NCBI RefSeq assembly: GCF_001721045.1
Contig: NZ_MDER01000039.1
Coordinates: 94,595 to 158,594 of the forward strand
Direction of reading: 5' to 3'
Origin: Paenibacillus nuruki
Lineage (GTDB): Bacteria > Bacillota > Bacilli > Paenibacillales > Paenibacillaceae
DNA: 64,000 nt
Under the pieces are notes generated by a model. That model saw nothing but the letters and a program-made list of their open reading frames with translations. It was not told the origin of the DNA and searched no databases. Every line of letters begins with the position of its first letter. The first letter of the stretch is position 1. Both the position numbers and the translations under genes were made by a program. Shown here piece by piece: positions 43,351-52,329 of this stretch.

Positions 43351-44265
43351 TTAACGAATTTTATCGGGATTGGAGATCATAAAGATCTGATCGACTTGTC
43401 CGTGTATATCATATCTGAAAGAATAAATAGCTACAGTGACATGTTCGCGTTGGAGTTGTAGACCCATTTCTCCGTTGATCCATACAATCGACCATTCGCC
43501 GGTAAGGGAGCCTTTATTAGCAATGCCATTGAAAAATGAGACCACACGCCTCCGATCCCAAATAGGACGCAATGCCGATTTAACTTTACCCCCGCCATCT
43601 GTGTATAGACGGATATCGGATTTTAATAATTCTAATAGATTCGAGAAATTACCTGTTTGCGTAGCTTGCAAAAAAGCATGTGTAAAAGCTAATTTATGCT
43701 CGGAAGAGATAGAGTGAGAAGACTGTGCTTCTTGTAACTTGGGTAGCGCACGACTGAGTATTTTGCGACAAGCACTTTCGGATCGATCCAGCCAGACCGC
43801 AATATCTCGATAAGGAAAATCAAAAGATTGTCGTAACACAAAAATAGCTCTTTCTATCGGTGTTAATTGATCAAGCATGACCATTACAGCATAACTAATA
43901 TCATCTTTTAACATCATTGAGGTATCGGCACTTTCTGTTAATAATGCTTCATAGTTCATGTTGGTCGATGAATAGGTATGCTCAATATTAGGTTCAGGCA
44001 ACCAGACTCCAGGATAATCGATACGCTTAATCCGTGCGGATTCCAGTACATTTAGACTACGATTGACGGTAGATTGAATTAGATAAGCACGAATATTGAT
44101 CACCTGCTGCTGATTCCAGTCTGTCGTGCTAAGATGGATAAAAAGATCTTGTACAATATCTTCTGCTTCAGTACGCATACCGGTGATTCGATAAGCAACA
44201 GCTATGAGTAATGATCGATATTCTACATATAAAGGTTCAATATGGGTTTGGAATAAAGAAGTCAT
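43351..44265 (-). CDS. ECF41 group sigma factor with SnoaL-like C-terminal domain
   Basis: A 304-residue extracytoplasmic-function sigma factor. Region 2 (about 10-80) and region 4 (about 125-180, LDQLTPIERAIFVLRQSFDFPYRDIAVWLDRSESACRKIL) are followed by a ~120-residue SnoaL-like extension. Three family marks of ECF41 are present: WLPEP in the linker, DGGGK, and NPDK at the very end. In this group the extension replaces a separate anti-sigma factor and controls activity. No anti-sigma gene is next to it; the CMD gene is. GGAG is 12 bases before the ATG. Confidence 0.94.
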   Translation of the reverse strand: MTSLFQTHIEPLYVEYRSLLIAVAYRITGMRTEAEDIVQDLFIHLSTTDWNQQQVINIRAYLIQSTVNRSLNVLESARIKRIDYPGVWLPEPNIEHTYSSTNMNYEALLTESADTSMMLKDDISYAVMVMLDQLTPIERAIFVLRQSFDFPYRDIAVWLDRSESACRKILSRALPKLQEAQSSHSISSEHKLAFTHAFLQATQTGNFSNLLELLKSDIRLYTDGGGKVKSALRPIWDRRRVVSFFNGIANKGSLTGEWSIVWINGEMGLQLQREHVTVAIYSFRYDIHGQVDQIFMISNPDKIR

Positions 44266-44421
44266 ATAAGAATTTATCTCCTTATTAAATATCAGTAATA
44301 CGATAGGAATTATCGATGCACAGCGTTACATGGTACACTTGCCCGATTTCGACTCTCTATATCATACTAGAAATATTGTGCTTATTCTGCTCGTGATCAC
44401 CAAGAAAGGAACTTACATCTT

Positions 44422-45654
44422 ATGAATTGGCTTCGATCGTATCCACGCGAAATACAAGTTTTTTTACTCGCTAGTCTAATCAGTGCAGCGGGTGGTTCAT
44501 TAATGTGGCCACTGACCACACTATATGTATATCAAGAACTCGGTCGCACGATGACTGATGCAGGTTTTGTCGTTCTTTTGCAATCACTAGGTGGTATCGG
44601 TGGTCAATTGCTTGGAGGTACATTATATCATCGTCTAGGTGTCAAAAAGTTAATTGTAGGTTCACTGGCATTAAATGCACTTTGTTTATTCGCTTTGCCT
44701 TTTGTAAGTCAAAATTGGCATCTGTATATGCTCACTATGGTATTTGTAGGATTATTTAATGCGATGTCTTTACCTGCTATTCAGGCATTTATCGGCTTCC
44801 GCTTTGCTGATCGCCGTGGACAATTATTTAATATTGTCTATGTCGCTAATAACATCGGAGTCGCTTTGGGAACAGCACTGTGCGGGGTGTTGGCAGATAT
44901 TTCATACCATTTAACCTTTGTGCTTAACGGTGTGAGCTGTGCTTTATTTGCCGGTTTCTTTTTTGTATATTTGACCAAAATCGGTGAAGGCGAACGTCCT
45001 CCTACTGAGCAAGAAGATGTACATAACCCGGGACGACCGCAAGTAAATACAGAAAAACGTCCAGTATGGTTGTTGGCACAAGTGAGAGTCTACTTATATA
45101 TGGGGATCGGTTCTTTATTTCTATGGTTAGGTAATTCGATCTGGAATACAGGTGTATCTCCATTTATCGTAAGTTCAGGCATGTTGATCAGTTATTATAG
45201 TCTACTGTGGACGTTAAACGGTGTATTGATCTTTGCAGGACAGCCATTCGTTAATTTTATCCGCCGTGTTGCTGCACGTACCGCAGAAGCTCAAATGACA
45301 GCAAGTGCTCTGTTCTATTTGTTCGGGTATATCGTTATTCTTGGATTTCATAATTATCCTGCGATGATTGTAGCGATGATTCTGATTACATTTGGCGAAA
45401 TGTTACTATCTCCTGCAATTCCTTCTTATGTTTCGGAAAAAACAGGATTGTACGCTCCATTTTATCTAGGTGTTGCTGGTGGAATCGGTGCAGTAGGGCG
45501 TGTTATCGGGCCTTATATTATGGGTGTCTTTTATGATGCTGGTGGACTTCATCCTGTAGCATGGGTAGCTGTGATTGCAGGAATACTTTCTTTAGCGTTC
45601 TTTATGATTCATCATTATGCACAAAGAAAAGCAGTATCACTAACAGGTCTTTAA
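44422..45654 (+). CDS. MFS transporter
   Basis: A 410-residue major facilitator protein with twelve membrane segments in two bundles and a charged central loop (about 188-210). The first loop contains YHRLGVKKLIVGSLA, a variant of the MFS motif between segments 2 and 3. Drug/H+ antiport is the usual role for this type (YfmO/YttB-like), but the substrate cannot be told. AAAGGA precedes the ATG. Divergent from the sigma factor gene, so co-regulation is possible. Confidence 0.9.
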   Translation: MNWLRSYPREIQVFLLASLISAAGGSLMWPLTTLYVYQELGRTMTDAGFVVLLQSLGGIGGQLLGGTLYHRLGVKKLIVGSLALNALCLFALPFVSQNWHLYMLTMVFVGLFNAMSLPAIQAFIGFRFADRRGQLFNIVYVANNIGVALGTALCGVLADISYHLTFVLNGVSCALFAGFFFVYLTKIGEGERPPTEQEDVHNPGRPQVNTEKRPVWLLAQVRVYLYMGIGSLFLWLGNSIWNTGVSPFIVSSGMLISYYSLLWTLNGVLIFAGQPFVNFIRRVAARTAEAQMTASALFYLFGYIVILGFHNYPAMIVAMILITFGEMLLSPAIPSYVSEKTGLYAPFYLGVAGGIGAVGRVIGPYIMGVFYDAGGLHPVAWVAVIAGILSLAFFMIHHYAQRKAVSLTGL

Positions 45655-45734
45655 GTCTAATACTTGAGTATAAAATGGATGATATACTATACTCAGAATA
45701 CAAAGACCAATTATATAAGAGAAGGTGCGTATAC

Positions 45735-46232
45735 ATGGCGGTTCAGCCTGTTGATCAGCTAGTCACTCGATTATCGATTATGAATGATGCTCAATATTTA
45801 ATAGAAATTGATCATTTGGTATGGAATGATAATAACACTCCATGTGTATTGAAATACGGATCACGTCAGCAATACTTGCAAGATCATCCTCCAGGCACTC
45901 AACTGGTAGCTATGCTCGGTGAGACCATCTGCGGATATGTTGGTTTTCAATATCCTACCTATGTACCGACTAATCAACATGTATACGATATTCATATTGC
46001 AATTCACCCTAATTATCAAGGTAAAGGTGTAGGACGTAAGCTAATCGAATCGATGGGGGACTTTGCACGTTCTCAACAAATTCGTAAATTAACGTTACGT
46101 GTTCTATCTACAAATAAAGAAGCCTTTCAGTTCTACAATAAGTTAGGCTTTGTAGAAAACGGAAGGCTTCCTGAAGAATTCTATATTAACGGGCAATATG
46201 TGGACGATATCTTGATGACTTACTGGCTGTAG
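45735..46232 (+). CDS. GNAT family N-acetyltransferase
   Basis: A 165-residue acetyltransferase with IAIHPNYQGKGVGRKLIESMGDFA (acetyl-CoA loop) and LRVLSTNKEAFQFYNKLGFVENGRLPEEFYINGQYVDDILM, the standard C-terminal half. ATG 45735 is 7 bases after AGAAGGTG; the frame is open further upstream into the MFS gene, but without a ribosome site. Its end overlaps the convergent secreted-protein gene by 13 bases. Substrate unknown. Confidence 0.9.
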   Translation: MAVQPVDQLVTRLSIMNDAQYLIEIDHLVWNDNNTPCVLKYGSRQQYLQDHPPGTQLVAMLGETICGYVGFQYPTYVPTNQHVYDIHIAIHPNYQGKGVGRKLIESMGDFARSQQIRKLTLRVLSTNKEAFQFYNKLGFVENGRLPEEFYINGQYVDDILMTYWL

Positions 46233-46642
46233 GAGGTCTGACCATATACACTCTTTGTAATGAGATCGGTCAATTCTTCTTTTTGTGCCCGGTATGTATC
46301 CGGTGACAATAATCCTTGCTGGAATCGTTCATTTAACATCTCTGTCATCTGCGCTACCTGTAAGTCGATCACGGCTTGCGGGTTTTTGTTATGTCGACGT
46401 GCCGTTTGGGCAAGTGATCTACCTTCATATAAATCTTCATAGACATCCTCATCCGACGAAGCGCCAAGTGTACTTAGGAACGGGTCCTGTTGCTCACTCG
46501 TCAACGAAGAACCAGACGCACTCGATGGCGTTTGAGCATTTGCTTCTTCCCCTAGCAACATACTGCTGATCGCAAGTCCTAGAAGCAACGTACTGATCAT
46601 CGCTTTACGTGAACGGTGGTTTTTTTTCGTGCTTTTCATCAT
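46220..46642 (-). CDS. Exported hypothetical protein, 140 aa
   Basis: A signal peptide is clear: basic start (KSTKKNHRSRK), hydrophobic core (AMISTLLLGLAISSMLL) and cleavage near ANAQT. The mature part is Ser-rich first, then helical: DEDVYEDLYEGRSLAQTARRHNKNPQAVIDLQVAQM and LNERFQQGLLSPDTYRAQKEELTDLI. The last segment looks like a short oligomerisation or SHOCT-like helical pair. Family not recognised. It overlaps the acetyltransferase gene tail-to-tail. The region 46643-46911 upstream holds no feature I can name. Confidence 0.78.
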   Translation of the reverse strand: MMKSTKKNHRSRKAMISTLLLGLAISSMLLGEEANAQTPSSASGSSLTSEQQDPFLSTLGASSDEDVYEDLYEGRSLAQTARRHNKNPQAVIDLQVAQMTEMLNERFQQGLLSPDTYRAQKEELTDLITKSVYGQTSYSQ

Positions 46643-46911
46643 GGATACCTCATTTCATACTATTGTTTACCATTAGAACTTGAGCCTTTACCATGTATGG
46701 CTCTGTAACAATCATAAACAGGTTGCCTTAAAAGAAACTTAAAAGAATGTAAAGGTAAGCTAAAACCTATTTTTAACGTTTCAATATCATGATTCATTCT
46801 TTACATAATAAATAACAATATTTTCTATCTATAATACTCTCTTGTTCAATTTACAGTGAATGTATCCGATAGTTTCAAGTAAGAGGGTATATAGAAAAGG
46901 GGGGGTTATTT

Positions 46912-48585
46912 GTGAATCGCATGTTAAAGTACCAGATCCTTTTTAAACTTCAATTACAGGAGAAACTACAGAACATGCTAGCGCCAGATGCACAGATTTC
47001 AGAACAAGAATTATATCGGATGGCTCATTCGATCAAAGGAACAGCAGGAACAATCGATTTGCCTGAATGGTATTCGGAGTCTTTGCGTTTATTAATGACA
47101 TTTAAAGAAAACGGTCAACGTATATTTGATCATGATCAGTTAGTGCCTATTTTGGGAACATTACAGGAATTAATCGAACAATCTGATCTTCATCCAGTAG
47201 TTACAGAGTCACAGCAGACCCATCCAGCAACACATTCAATTCCTCCCAGTATGAATGCGCCTAGAGTAGGCAAAGTATTAGTTATTGATGATGATATCGG
47301 GCTGTTAACATTATTAAAAGATGAATTAACTCGTCAAAATTTCATGGTCTTAGCGACAACACAACCGGAAAAAGGATTGAGCTGGTTTTATGATATGCGT
47401 CCTGATTGTGTGGTATTGGATTTGATTTTACCGGGCATGAACGGATTTGAATTATTAGCGCAGATTCAAGATTTATGTGAGCGTCATTTTATTCCTGTGA
47501 TGATCGTCAGCGCTTCCAGTAACAAAGAAACACGTATGCAGAGCTATTCGATGGGAGCCGAAGATTTTATGGCCAAACCATTCGATCTTGATGAGTTTTT
47601 ACTGCATATTCGCAAATTAACAAGCAAACGCCGCAAGCTGACCGAGTTGTTGTTATTAGATAGTGTCACAGGTGCATATAGTATGCCTTTTCTAGAACGT
47701 GAATTAGAGCGATATCAAGCACAATCGAGAATGAAAGCAATCGATATCTCTTTCGTCGGTATTGATCTACAAGGATTGCGTCACTATAACGAAATGTACA
47801 ACTTTGCGAAAGGCGATCAGTTGTTGCATCAAGTATCTGATGTGTTCAAAGCTGCATTGCGATTAGAAGATATTTGGGCACATGAGCGTGCTGGGCGATT
47901 TTATCTGCTTCAACCGGGAATCACAGCCGAACAAAGTACTTCTTTGATAGAAGGTATTTTACAGTCAAAAGAACTGAATGCTTTGATTCCATCGGATATG
48001 ATGCGAATTCGCTTTGGAGTGGTTCCAGTGTCTTTCAATACCGATCGCTCTCAAGTGTTCGATCAAGTGAATCAGCAATTGTTGAACATGGAGTCGGCTG
48101 AAGTGGAAGCTAATCCGATTGTATCTGGAATCTCAGAAGATGAGAAAGCTGTAAGAAAACAGTCTTCGCCTACTCCATCTGCTGATGAACCGTTGCGGTT
48201 AGCGATTATTGATGATGATCCGTTAATCCGTAATATTTTGGAACGGCAAATGTTGGATCTGGAGCAAGAGTACTTACTGGATATTCGTGTCTATACCGAT
48301 GGCAAAGAATTTCTAAGTGATCCGTGGCATGATGAATCTGCTCAATACCTGTTGATTTTAGATCGGATGATGCCACGTATTAACGGAATGGAAGTACTAT
48401 CACGCTTGCGTAATGAAGCGAACTCTAATTATACCGTGTTGATGTTAACCGGAGTCGATGATGAACAAGGCATCACAGAAGCGATTCGTGCAGGAGCCGA
48501 TGATTATATGACCAAGCCATTTAGTATGATGGAATTGGAAGCACGAGTACGACGTTTACTTAGCAAAGTAGGGACAGCTTTATGA
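46912..48585 (+). CDS. HPt / receiver / degenerate GGDEF / receiver signalling protein
   Basis: A 557-residue cytoplasmic signalling protein with four modules. HPt at about 1-100, phospho-histidine in MAHSIKGTAGT. Receiver 1 at about 119-240 (VIDDD, VVLDLILPGMNG, SAS, KPFD; all key residues intact). GGDEF-like domain at about 243-400: LLLLDSVTGAYSMPFLERELERY is the normal entry, but the GGDEF loop reads HERAGRFYLL, so it cannot make c-di-GMP. Receiver 2 at about 430-555 (AIIDDD, LILDRMMPRING, LTG, KPFS; intact). No kinase domain. Start is GTG 46912 after a G-rich ribosome site. Overlaps the HEAT-like gene as ATGA. Confidence 0.92.
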   Translation: MNRMLKYQILFKLQLQEKLQNMLAPDAQISEQELYRMAHSIKGTAGTIDLPEWYSESLRLLMTFKENGQRIFDHDQLVPILGTLQELIEQSDLHPVVTESQQTHPATHSIPPSMNAPRVGKVLVIDDDIGLLTLLKDELTRQNFMVLATTQPEKGLSWFYDMRPDCVVLDLILPGMNGFELLAQIQDLCERHFIPVMIVSASSNKETRMQSYSMGAEDFMAKPFDLDEFLLHIRKLTSKRRKLTELLLLDSVTGAYSMPFLERELERYQAQSRMKAIDISFVGIDLQGLRHYNEMYNFAKGDQLLHQVSDVFKAALRLEDIWAHERAGRFYLLQPGITAEQSTSLIEGILQSKELNALIPSDMMRIRFGVVPVSFNTDRSQVFDQVNQQLLNMESAEVEANPIVSGISEDEKAVRKQSSPTPSADEPLRLAIIDDDPLIRNILERQMLDLEQEYLLDIRVYTDGKEFLSDPWHDESAQYLLILDRMMPRINGMEVLSRLRNEANSNYTVLMLTGVDDEQGITEAIRAGADDYMTKPFSMMELEARVRRLLSKVGTAL

Positions 48586-49670
48586 GTATAGAAGAGATAT
48601 TAATCATTATCTGGTGGGCAACGGTCGGAGTGATTACATTAATTGTGGTGTTGTTATTGTATCTGATGTTTCGCAAATATCAACGGAATCGTCGTCTACA
48701 AGCGATCGCTAAAGTAACCGAACAACTTGCCAAAGCAGACTCACCGTTGAACCAATACATTTCAACCGGAGAGCGCTCTCGCAAAATGCTGGCTAAAAGC
48801 AAAATAGAACAAAAAGCGATCGAAGAAATGTTGATTCATCGCTTATCTCTGAGTCGTGCCAAAAGTGAGCAAGAACGCATTATGGAATTAAGCGAATATT
48901 ATTTTGCTGATATGTATGCTGCTGAGTTATGTAGTTCACGCTGGAGTCATCGCATCAATGCCTTACTGTATATCGAACAATTTCAAATGACCCGTCTCAA
49001 ATCAGATCTATTAGTAGCTTTGAAGCGCAAAAATTGTACAGGAGACGAACGGTTTTTGATTTTACGTATTCTAGCTACTTTTCAAGCGTCTGAGATTATG
49101 GATGAATTGGAACCAGCAGCTATACAATATTCCGAAATTCAATTATTGCAGCTAGTGTTGTTAATTCGAGGAGAATTGCTGGATCGATTGCTTTTACAAT
49201 TTGATAAATACAGCCCTAAGTTGCGTTATACCATTATAGATAGTCTGCGGATCAATAATATCCGTACGCAAGACGTACTGCAATTGTTAGAGCAACTGAT
49301 CTATGTCAATGATAAAGAAATGCGGATTCGTGCGATGAAAGCATTAGCGAATTTTGGATATATGAGCCCTGAAGCTGCCGATCGGATGGAGCAAGAATTA
49401 GCGGAACAGCAATTGGTATCATGGCAAGAACGATTGATGAGAGTCAAAGTGATCAACAGTACGCGTGATGAACGCTTTTTACCTTATTTGGAACAAATGG
49501 TGAGCGATGATGCTTATGAAGTGCGTCTACAATCGGCACAAGCATTGCTACGGTATCGTCAAGGCGCAGCCATCCTAGAACAAATGGCAACAGATCATCC
49601 TGATCGATTTGCCAGAGAAATGGCACAAGAGATATTGGAAAGGAGAAATTATGAGCGGAATGTGGGCTGA
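48582..49670 (+). CDS. Membrane-anchored HEAT-repeat-like protein
   Basis: A 362-residue protein with one N-terminal membrane segment (about 5-30, LIIIWWATVGVITLIVVLLLYLMF), then a basic helix and a long alpha-helical domain. Helical repeats of HEAT type are visible at LEQLIYVNDKEMRIRAMKALANFGY and YLEQMVSDDAYEVRLQSAQALLRY. HEAT arrays bind proteins, so it probably bridges the signalling protein upstream and the glycosyltransferase downstream at the membrane (inference). It overlaps the upstream gene by 4 bases and the next by 20, so the trio is translated as a unit. Confidence 0.87.
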   Translation: MSIEEILIIIWWATVGVITLIVVLLLYLMFRKYQRNRRLQAIAKVTEQLAKADSPLNQYISTGERSRKMLAKSKIEQKAIEEMLIHRLSLSRAKSEQERIMELSEYYFADMYAAELCSSRWSHRINALLYIEQFQMTRLKSDLLVALKRKNCTGDERFLILRILATFQASEIMDELEPAAIQYSEIQLLQLVLLIRGELLDRLLLQFDKYSPKLRYTIIDSLRINNIRTQDVLQLLEQLIYVNDKEMRIRAMKALANFGYMSPEAADRMEQELAEQQLVSWQERLMRVKVINSTRDERFLPYLEQMVSDDAYEVRLQSAQALLRYRQGAAILEQMATDHPDRFAREMAQEILERRNYERNVG

Positions 49671-51150
49671 GTTAGGAATGGTTGTGTACCATATTGTGGC
49701 TGTGATTACGATACTTTACGTCGCTTTTTCAACCGGAGCTTATTTATTAATGTATTTTGCTGCGGCTAAAGATTTGCGCAAAGATAAAGATGTGAGTGGA
49801 CTTCAATATAGTAAAGCACTCGAAAATGAATTAGCTCCTTTATCCATTCTTGTTCCTGCTTACAATGAAGGTGGCAATATCGTATCCAGTGCCCGTTCAC
49901 TGCTGAGTATTAATTATAAGCAATTTGAAGTCATCGTCATTAACGATGGTTCCAAAGACGATACCGCGCAACGGATGATTGATGAATTCGATATGTCGCC
50001 GATCTCCAATCGGGTTCCTTTTTCAGCATTAGGCAAGTCTACAGCACCGATCCGTCATATTTATCGTTCGCTACAGCATCCCAATCTAGTACTAGTCGAT
50101 AAAGAAAACGGCGGGAAAGCTGATGCGCTAAATGCAGGGATTAATGTATCACGTTATCCTTATTTTGCGTCCCTAGATGGCGATACCGTACTGGATACAG
50201 ATGCTTTTATCAAAGTGATGAAGCCAATTATGGAAGCCAAGCCTGATGAAGAAATTGTAGCGACAGGTGGTAGTGTAGGTATTGCCAACGGTAGTATTGT
50301 CGATACAGGTTATCTCAGTAGCGATAATGTAATGTTATCTCGTAATCCATATGTGATCATGCAAGTGATTGAGTACTTACGTGGTTTCTTAATGGGACGG
50401 ATTGGTCTAAGTAGCTTCAATATGTTGATTCTTGTATCCGGTGCATTTGGCGTATTCAAAAAAAGCTGGGTGATTGAAGTAGGCGGATATGAGACAGAAA
50501 CGATCGGTGAAGATATGGAGCTCATTGTGCGTCTACACCGTCTGCTACGGAAGAAAAAAAGCAAAGGTCGAATCATCTATATTCCTGAACCCGTATGTTG
50601 GACAGAAGCACCGGAAAGTCGCAAAATTTTACGTCGTCAACGGATTCGCTGGCAACGTGGATTATTTGAAAGTCTTTGGCGTAACAAAGATATGCTGTTC
50701 AATCCCCGTTATGGACGGATAGGGTTCGCCGCTATGCCTCTATTTATGTTTGTAGAGTTATTAGGGCCGGTTGTGGAATTAATCGGCTTAATTATGATTG
50801 TACTGGGTCTTGTGCTCAAAGCAGGCGCAGGCTGGGAGATCAGTGCTTCGCTTACACTCATGATGATTCTATACGGTTCATTATTATCAACTGGAGCTGT
50901 GTTATTCGAAGAGTGGCGATTCCATCATTACAATCGAATGTCTGACGTATTCCGTCTGGTTCTGCATGCGTTATCAGAATCATTCTGGTATCGTCCGATG
51001 TTAACCGTCTGGAGAGTGATTGGACTAGCACAAGCAATTCGTGGTAAAAAAGCCCAGTGGGGTGAGATGACACGGGTGAATGTGATCGGTGGTAGCTCAG
51101 ATACGATAAAGATACGACCGGAAAGTCCATTGATACAACCGAAAAAATAA
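49651..51150 (+). CDS. Processive family-2 glycosyltransferase, membrane-bound
   Basis: A 499-residue inverting glycosyltransferase of the cellulose/hyaluronan/PNAG synthase type. One membrane segment near 8-35; catalytic domain about 60-340 with VINDGSKDDT (first Asp), LDGDTV (DxD), GEDMEL (catalytic base) and QRIRW (QxxRW, product-binding motif of processive enzymes); about three or four membrane segments at 360-460. It should polymerise a sugar nucleotide and thread the chain through the membrane. No PilZ domain is seen. ATG 49651 follows AAAGGAG inside the HEAT gene; the longer frame adds 14 residues. Product sugar unknown. Confidence 0.93.
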   Translation: MSGMWAELGMVVYHIVAVITILYVAFSTGAYLLMYFAAAKDLRKDKDVSGLQYSKALENELAPLSILVPAYNEGGNIVSSARSLLSINYKQFEVIVINDGSKDDTAQRMIDEFDMSPISNRVPFSALGKSTAPIRHIYRSLQHPNLVLVDKENGGKADALNAGINVSRYPYFASLDGDTVLDTDAFIKVMKPIMEAKPDEEIVATGGSVGIANGSIVDTGYLSSDNVMLSRNPYVIMQVIEYLRGFLMGRIGLSSFNMLILVSGAFGVFKKSWVIEVGGYETETIGEDMELIVRLHRLLRKKKSKGRIIYIPEPVCWTEAPESRKILRRQRIRWQRGLFESLWRNKDMLFNPRYGRIGFAAMPLFMFVELLGPVVELIGLIMIVLGLVLKAGAGWEISASLTLMMILYGSLLSTGAVLFEEWRFHHYNRMSDVFRLVLHALSESFWYRPMLTVWRVIGLAQAIRGKKAQWGEMTRVNVIGGSSDTIKIRPESPLIQPKK

Positions 51151-51170
51151 ACCATCAAGCTAAACACATA

Positions 51171-51218
51171 AAAAAGCTACTTCACCAGCAAACAATGATG
51201 GTTGAGTAGCTTTTTTTA
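51171..51218. terminator. Bidirectional hairpin terminator
   Basis: AAAAAGCTACTTCACC pairs with GGTTGAGTAGCTTTTT (one mismatch) between the glycosyltransferase gene and a convergent acetyltransferase gene. Confidence 0.88.
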
Positions 51219-51230
51219 TAATCAAGAAGC

Positions 51231-51782
51231 TTATCGCTTCAGTTTCCATTCTTGTTGTAACATGCCATATACTGCATGATCTACATAACCGATCGGCAAC
51301 AATTCAGCTTCACGAATAATACCTTCCAAAATAAATCCTAGACGCTGAGGAACAGCACGACTGCGATGATTACCTGTCGCACAGCGAATCTCGATTCGGT
51401 GCAGATTCAGCTCAATCAATGCATAGTCGATTAATACACGAAGTGCAGAAGTAACTAATCCTTTGCCCTCATAATTCGAACCAAGCCAGTAGCCGATACC
51501 TACAGAACGGTGATTCCAATTGATCTCATGAAAACCGATAATGCCAGCCAATTGACCTTTATACCAGATGCCAGCATTGAATGCACCATTTTCCATCGCT
51601 TGGGTCATCGAAGACCGTACATATTCTTCACTAGCAGCCACAGAATTGGTTGCATCGACCCAAGCTAGCCATTGGCGTAAAGAAGATCGGGATTGATCGA
51701 TCAGTTGATAAATTGGGCGAGCATGACTGGGTTCAAGCGGTCTTAATTCGATTTCTTCATCCAATTTATATGTAAACATCAA
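51231..51782 (-). CDS. GNAT acetyltransferase, RimJ/RimL-like
   Basis: A 183-residue acetyltransferase of the ribosomal-protein-serine type. It shows the entry LRPLEPSHARPIYQLIDQSR, then IGYWLGSNYEGKGLVTSALRVLIDYAL (acetyl-CoA site) and IEIRCATGNHRSRAVPQRLGFILEG. YdaF and RimL relatives acetylate protein N-termini or small molecules. Substrate unknown. An ATG codon directly precedes the chosen one; either fits. Single gene. Confidence 0.92.
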   Translation of the reverse strand: MMFTYKLDEEIELRPLEPSHARPIYQLIDQSRSSLRQWLAWVDATNSVAASEEYVRSSMTQAMENGAFNAGIWYKGQLAGIIGFHEINWNHRSVGIGYWLGSNYEGKGLVTSALRVLIDYALIELNLHRIEIRCATGNHRSRAVPQRLGFILEGIIREAELLPIGYVDHAVYGMLQQEWKLKR

Positions 51783-51857
51783 TAGGTACCCTCTTTCTTA
51801 ATCGAATATAAAATAAAATGGATCGGATGAAATATGCAGATTAGCAGGATGGATGAT

Positions 51858-52118
51858 TTAACGACGTGGACGAAGAGGTGGGTGCTGTTCCAAAGCATAG
51901 ATATCTTCTTCAAGCCCAGCCATGCGTTCATTTAAGGTTGTGCGACAATCCGCTAAGGCTTGATTATAGATCAGAGGCCCTGCCGATTGTAAGAAGAAAT
52001 CGAGCACAGAATCAGCAGCCAAATCGCCTATACTTTCACCACGTTCTACTTCAAAAAAATGCTGGATTTGAGCGATCATCTGCTCACGCTGTTCTTTCGG
52101 TAGACTCAATGCTTTCAT
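51858..52118 (-). CDS. DUF2164 family protein
   Basis: An 86-residue soluble, mostly helical protein: ALSLPKEQREQMIAQIQHFFEVERGESIGDLAADSVLDFFLQSAGPLIYNQALADC is a good match to the DUF2164 pattern. Function unknown. The C-terminus ends in a proline/arginine-rich tail. AAGGAGCAATGACGC precedes the ATG. Divergent from glnS. Confidence 0.87.
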   Translation of the reverse strand: MKALSLPKEQREQMIAQIQHFFEVERGESIGDLAADSVLDFFLQSAGPLIYNQALADCRTTLNERMAGLEEDIYALEQHPPLRPRR

Positions 52119-52247
52119 GCGTCATTGCTCCTTTGTACACGTTTATACTACATGCTACCGTATTCATCCTCTAGCGTCAAAGCCATTTAGCATCAAAAAT
52201 GCAGTCACTAGAACAGGACAATGGTCTCTGTCTTCATGTGCATATCC

Positions 52248-52275
52248 TTGTCTAACTTGCCAGAACAGTTATAAT
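52248..52275 (+). promoter_or_regulatory. Sigma-A promoter of glnS
   Basis: TTGTCT and TATAAT are 16 bases apart, about 55 bases upstream of the start. The short leader leaves no room for a T-box. Confidence 0.7.
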
Positions 52276-52329
52276 GGAAGTATTGGATTATTCCTGTAAA
52301 ACAAACTGAACGATGAAAGGTTGATTGAC

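Noticed and set aside
45561..45734. Upstream extension of the acetyltransferase into the MFS gene
   Set aside because: No ribosome site for the longer form, while ATG 45735 has AGAAGGTG and begins the conserved sequence.
52119..52329. T-box leader for glnS
   Set aside because: The promoter leaves only about 50 bases before the start; no specifier hairpin or antiterminator is seen.
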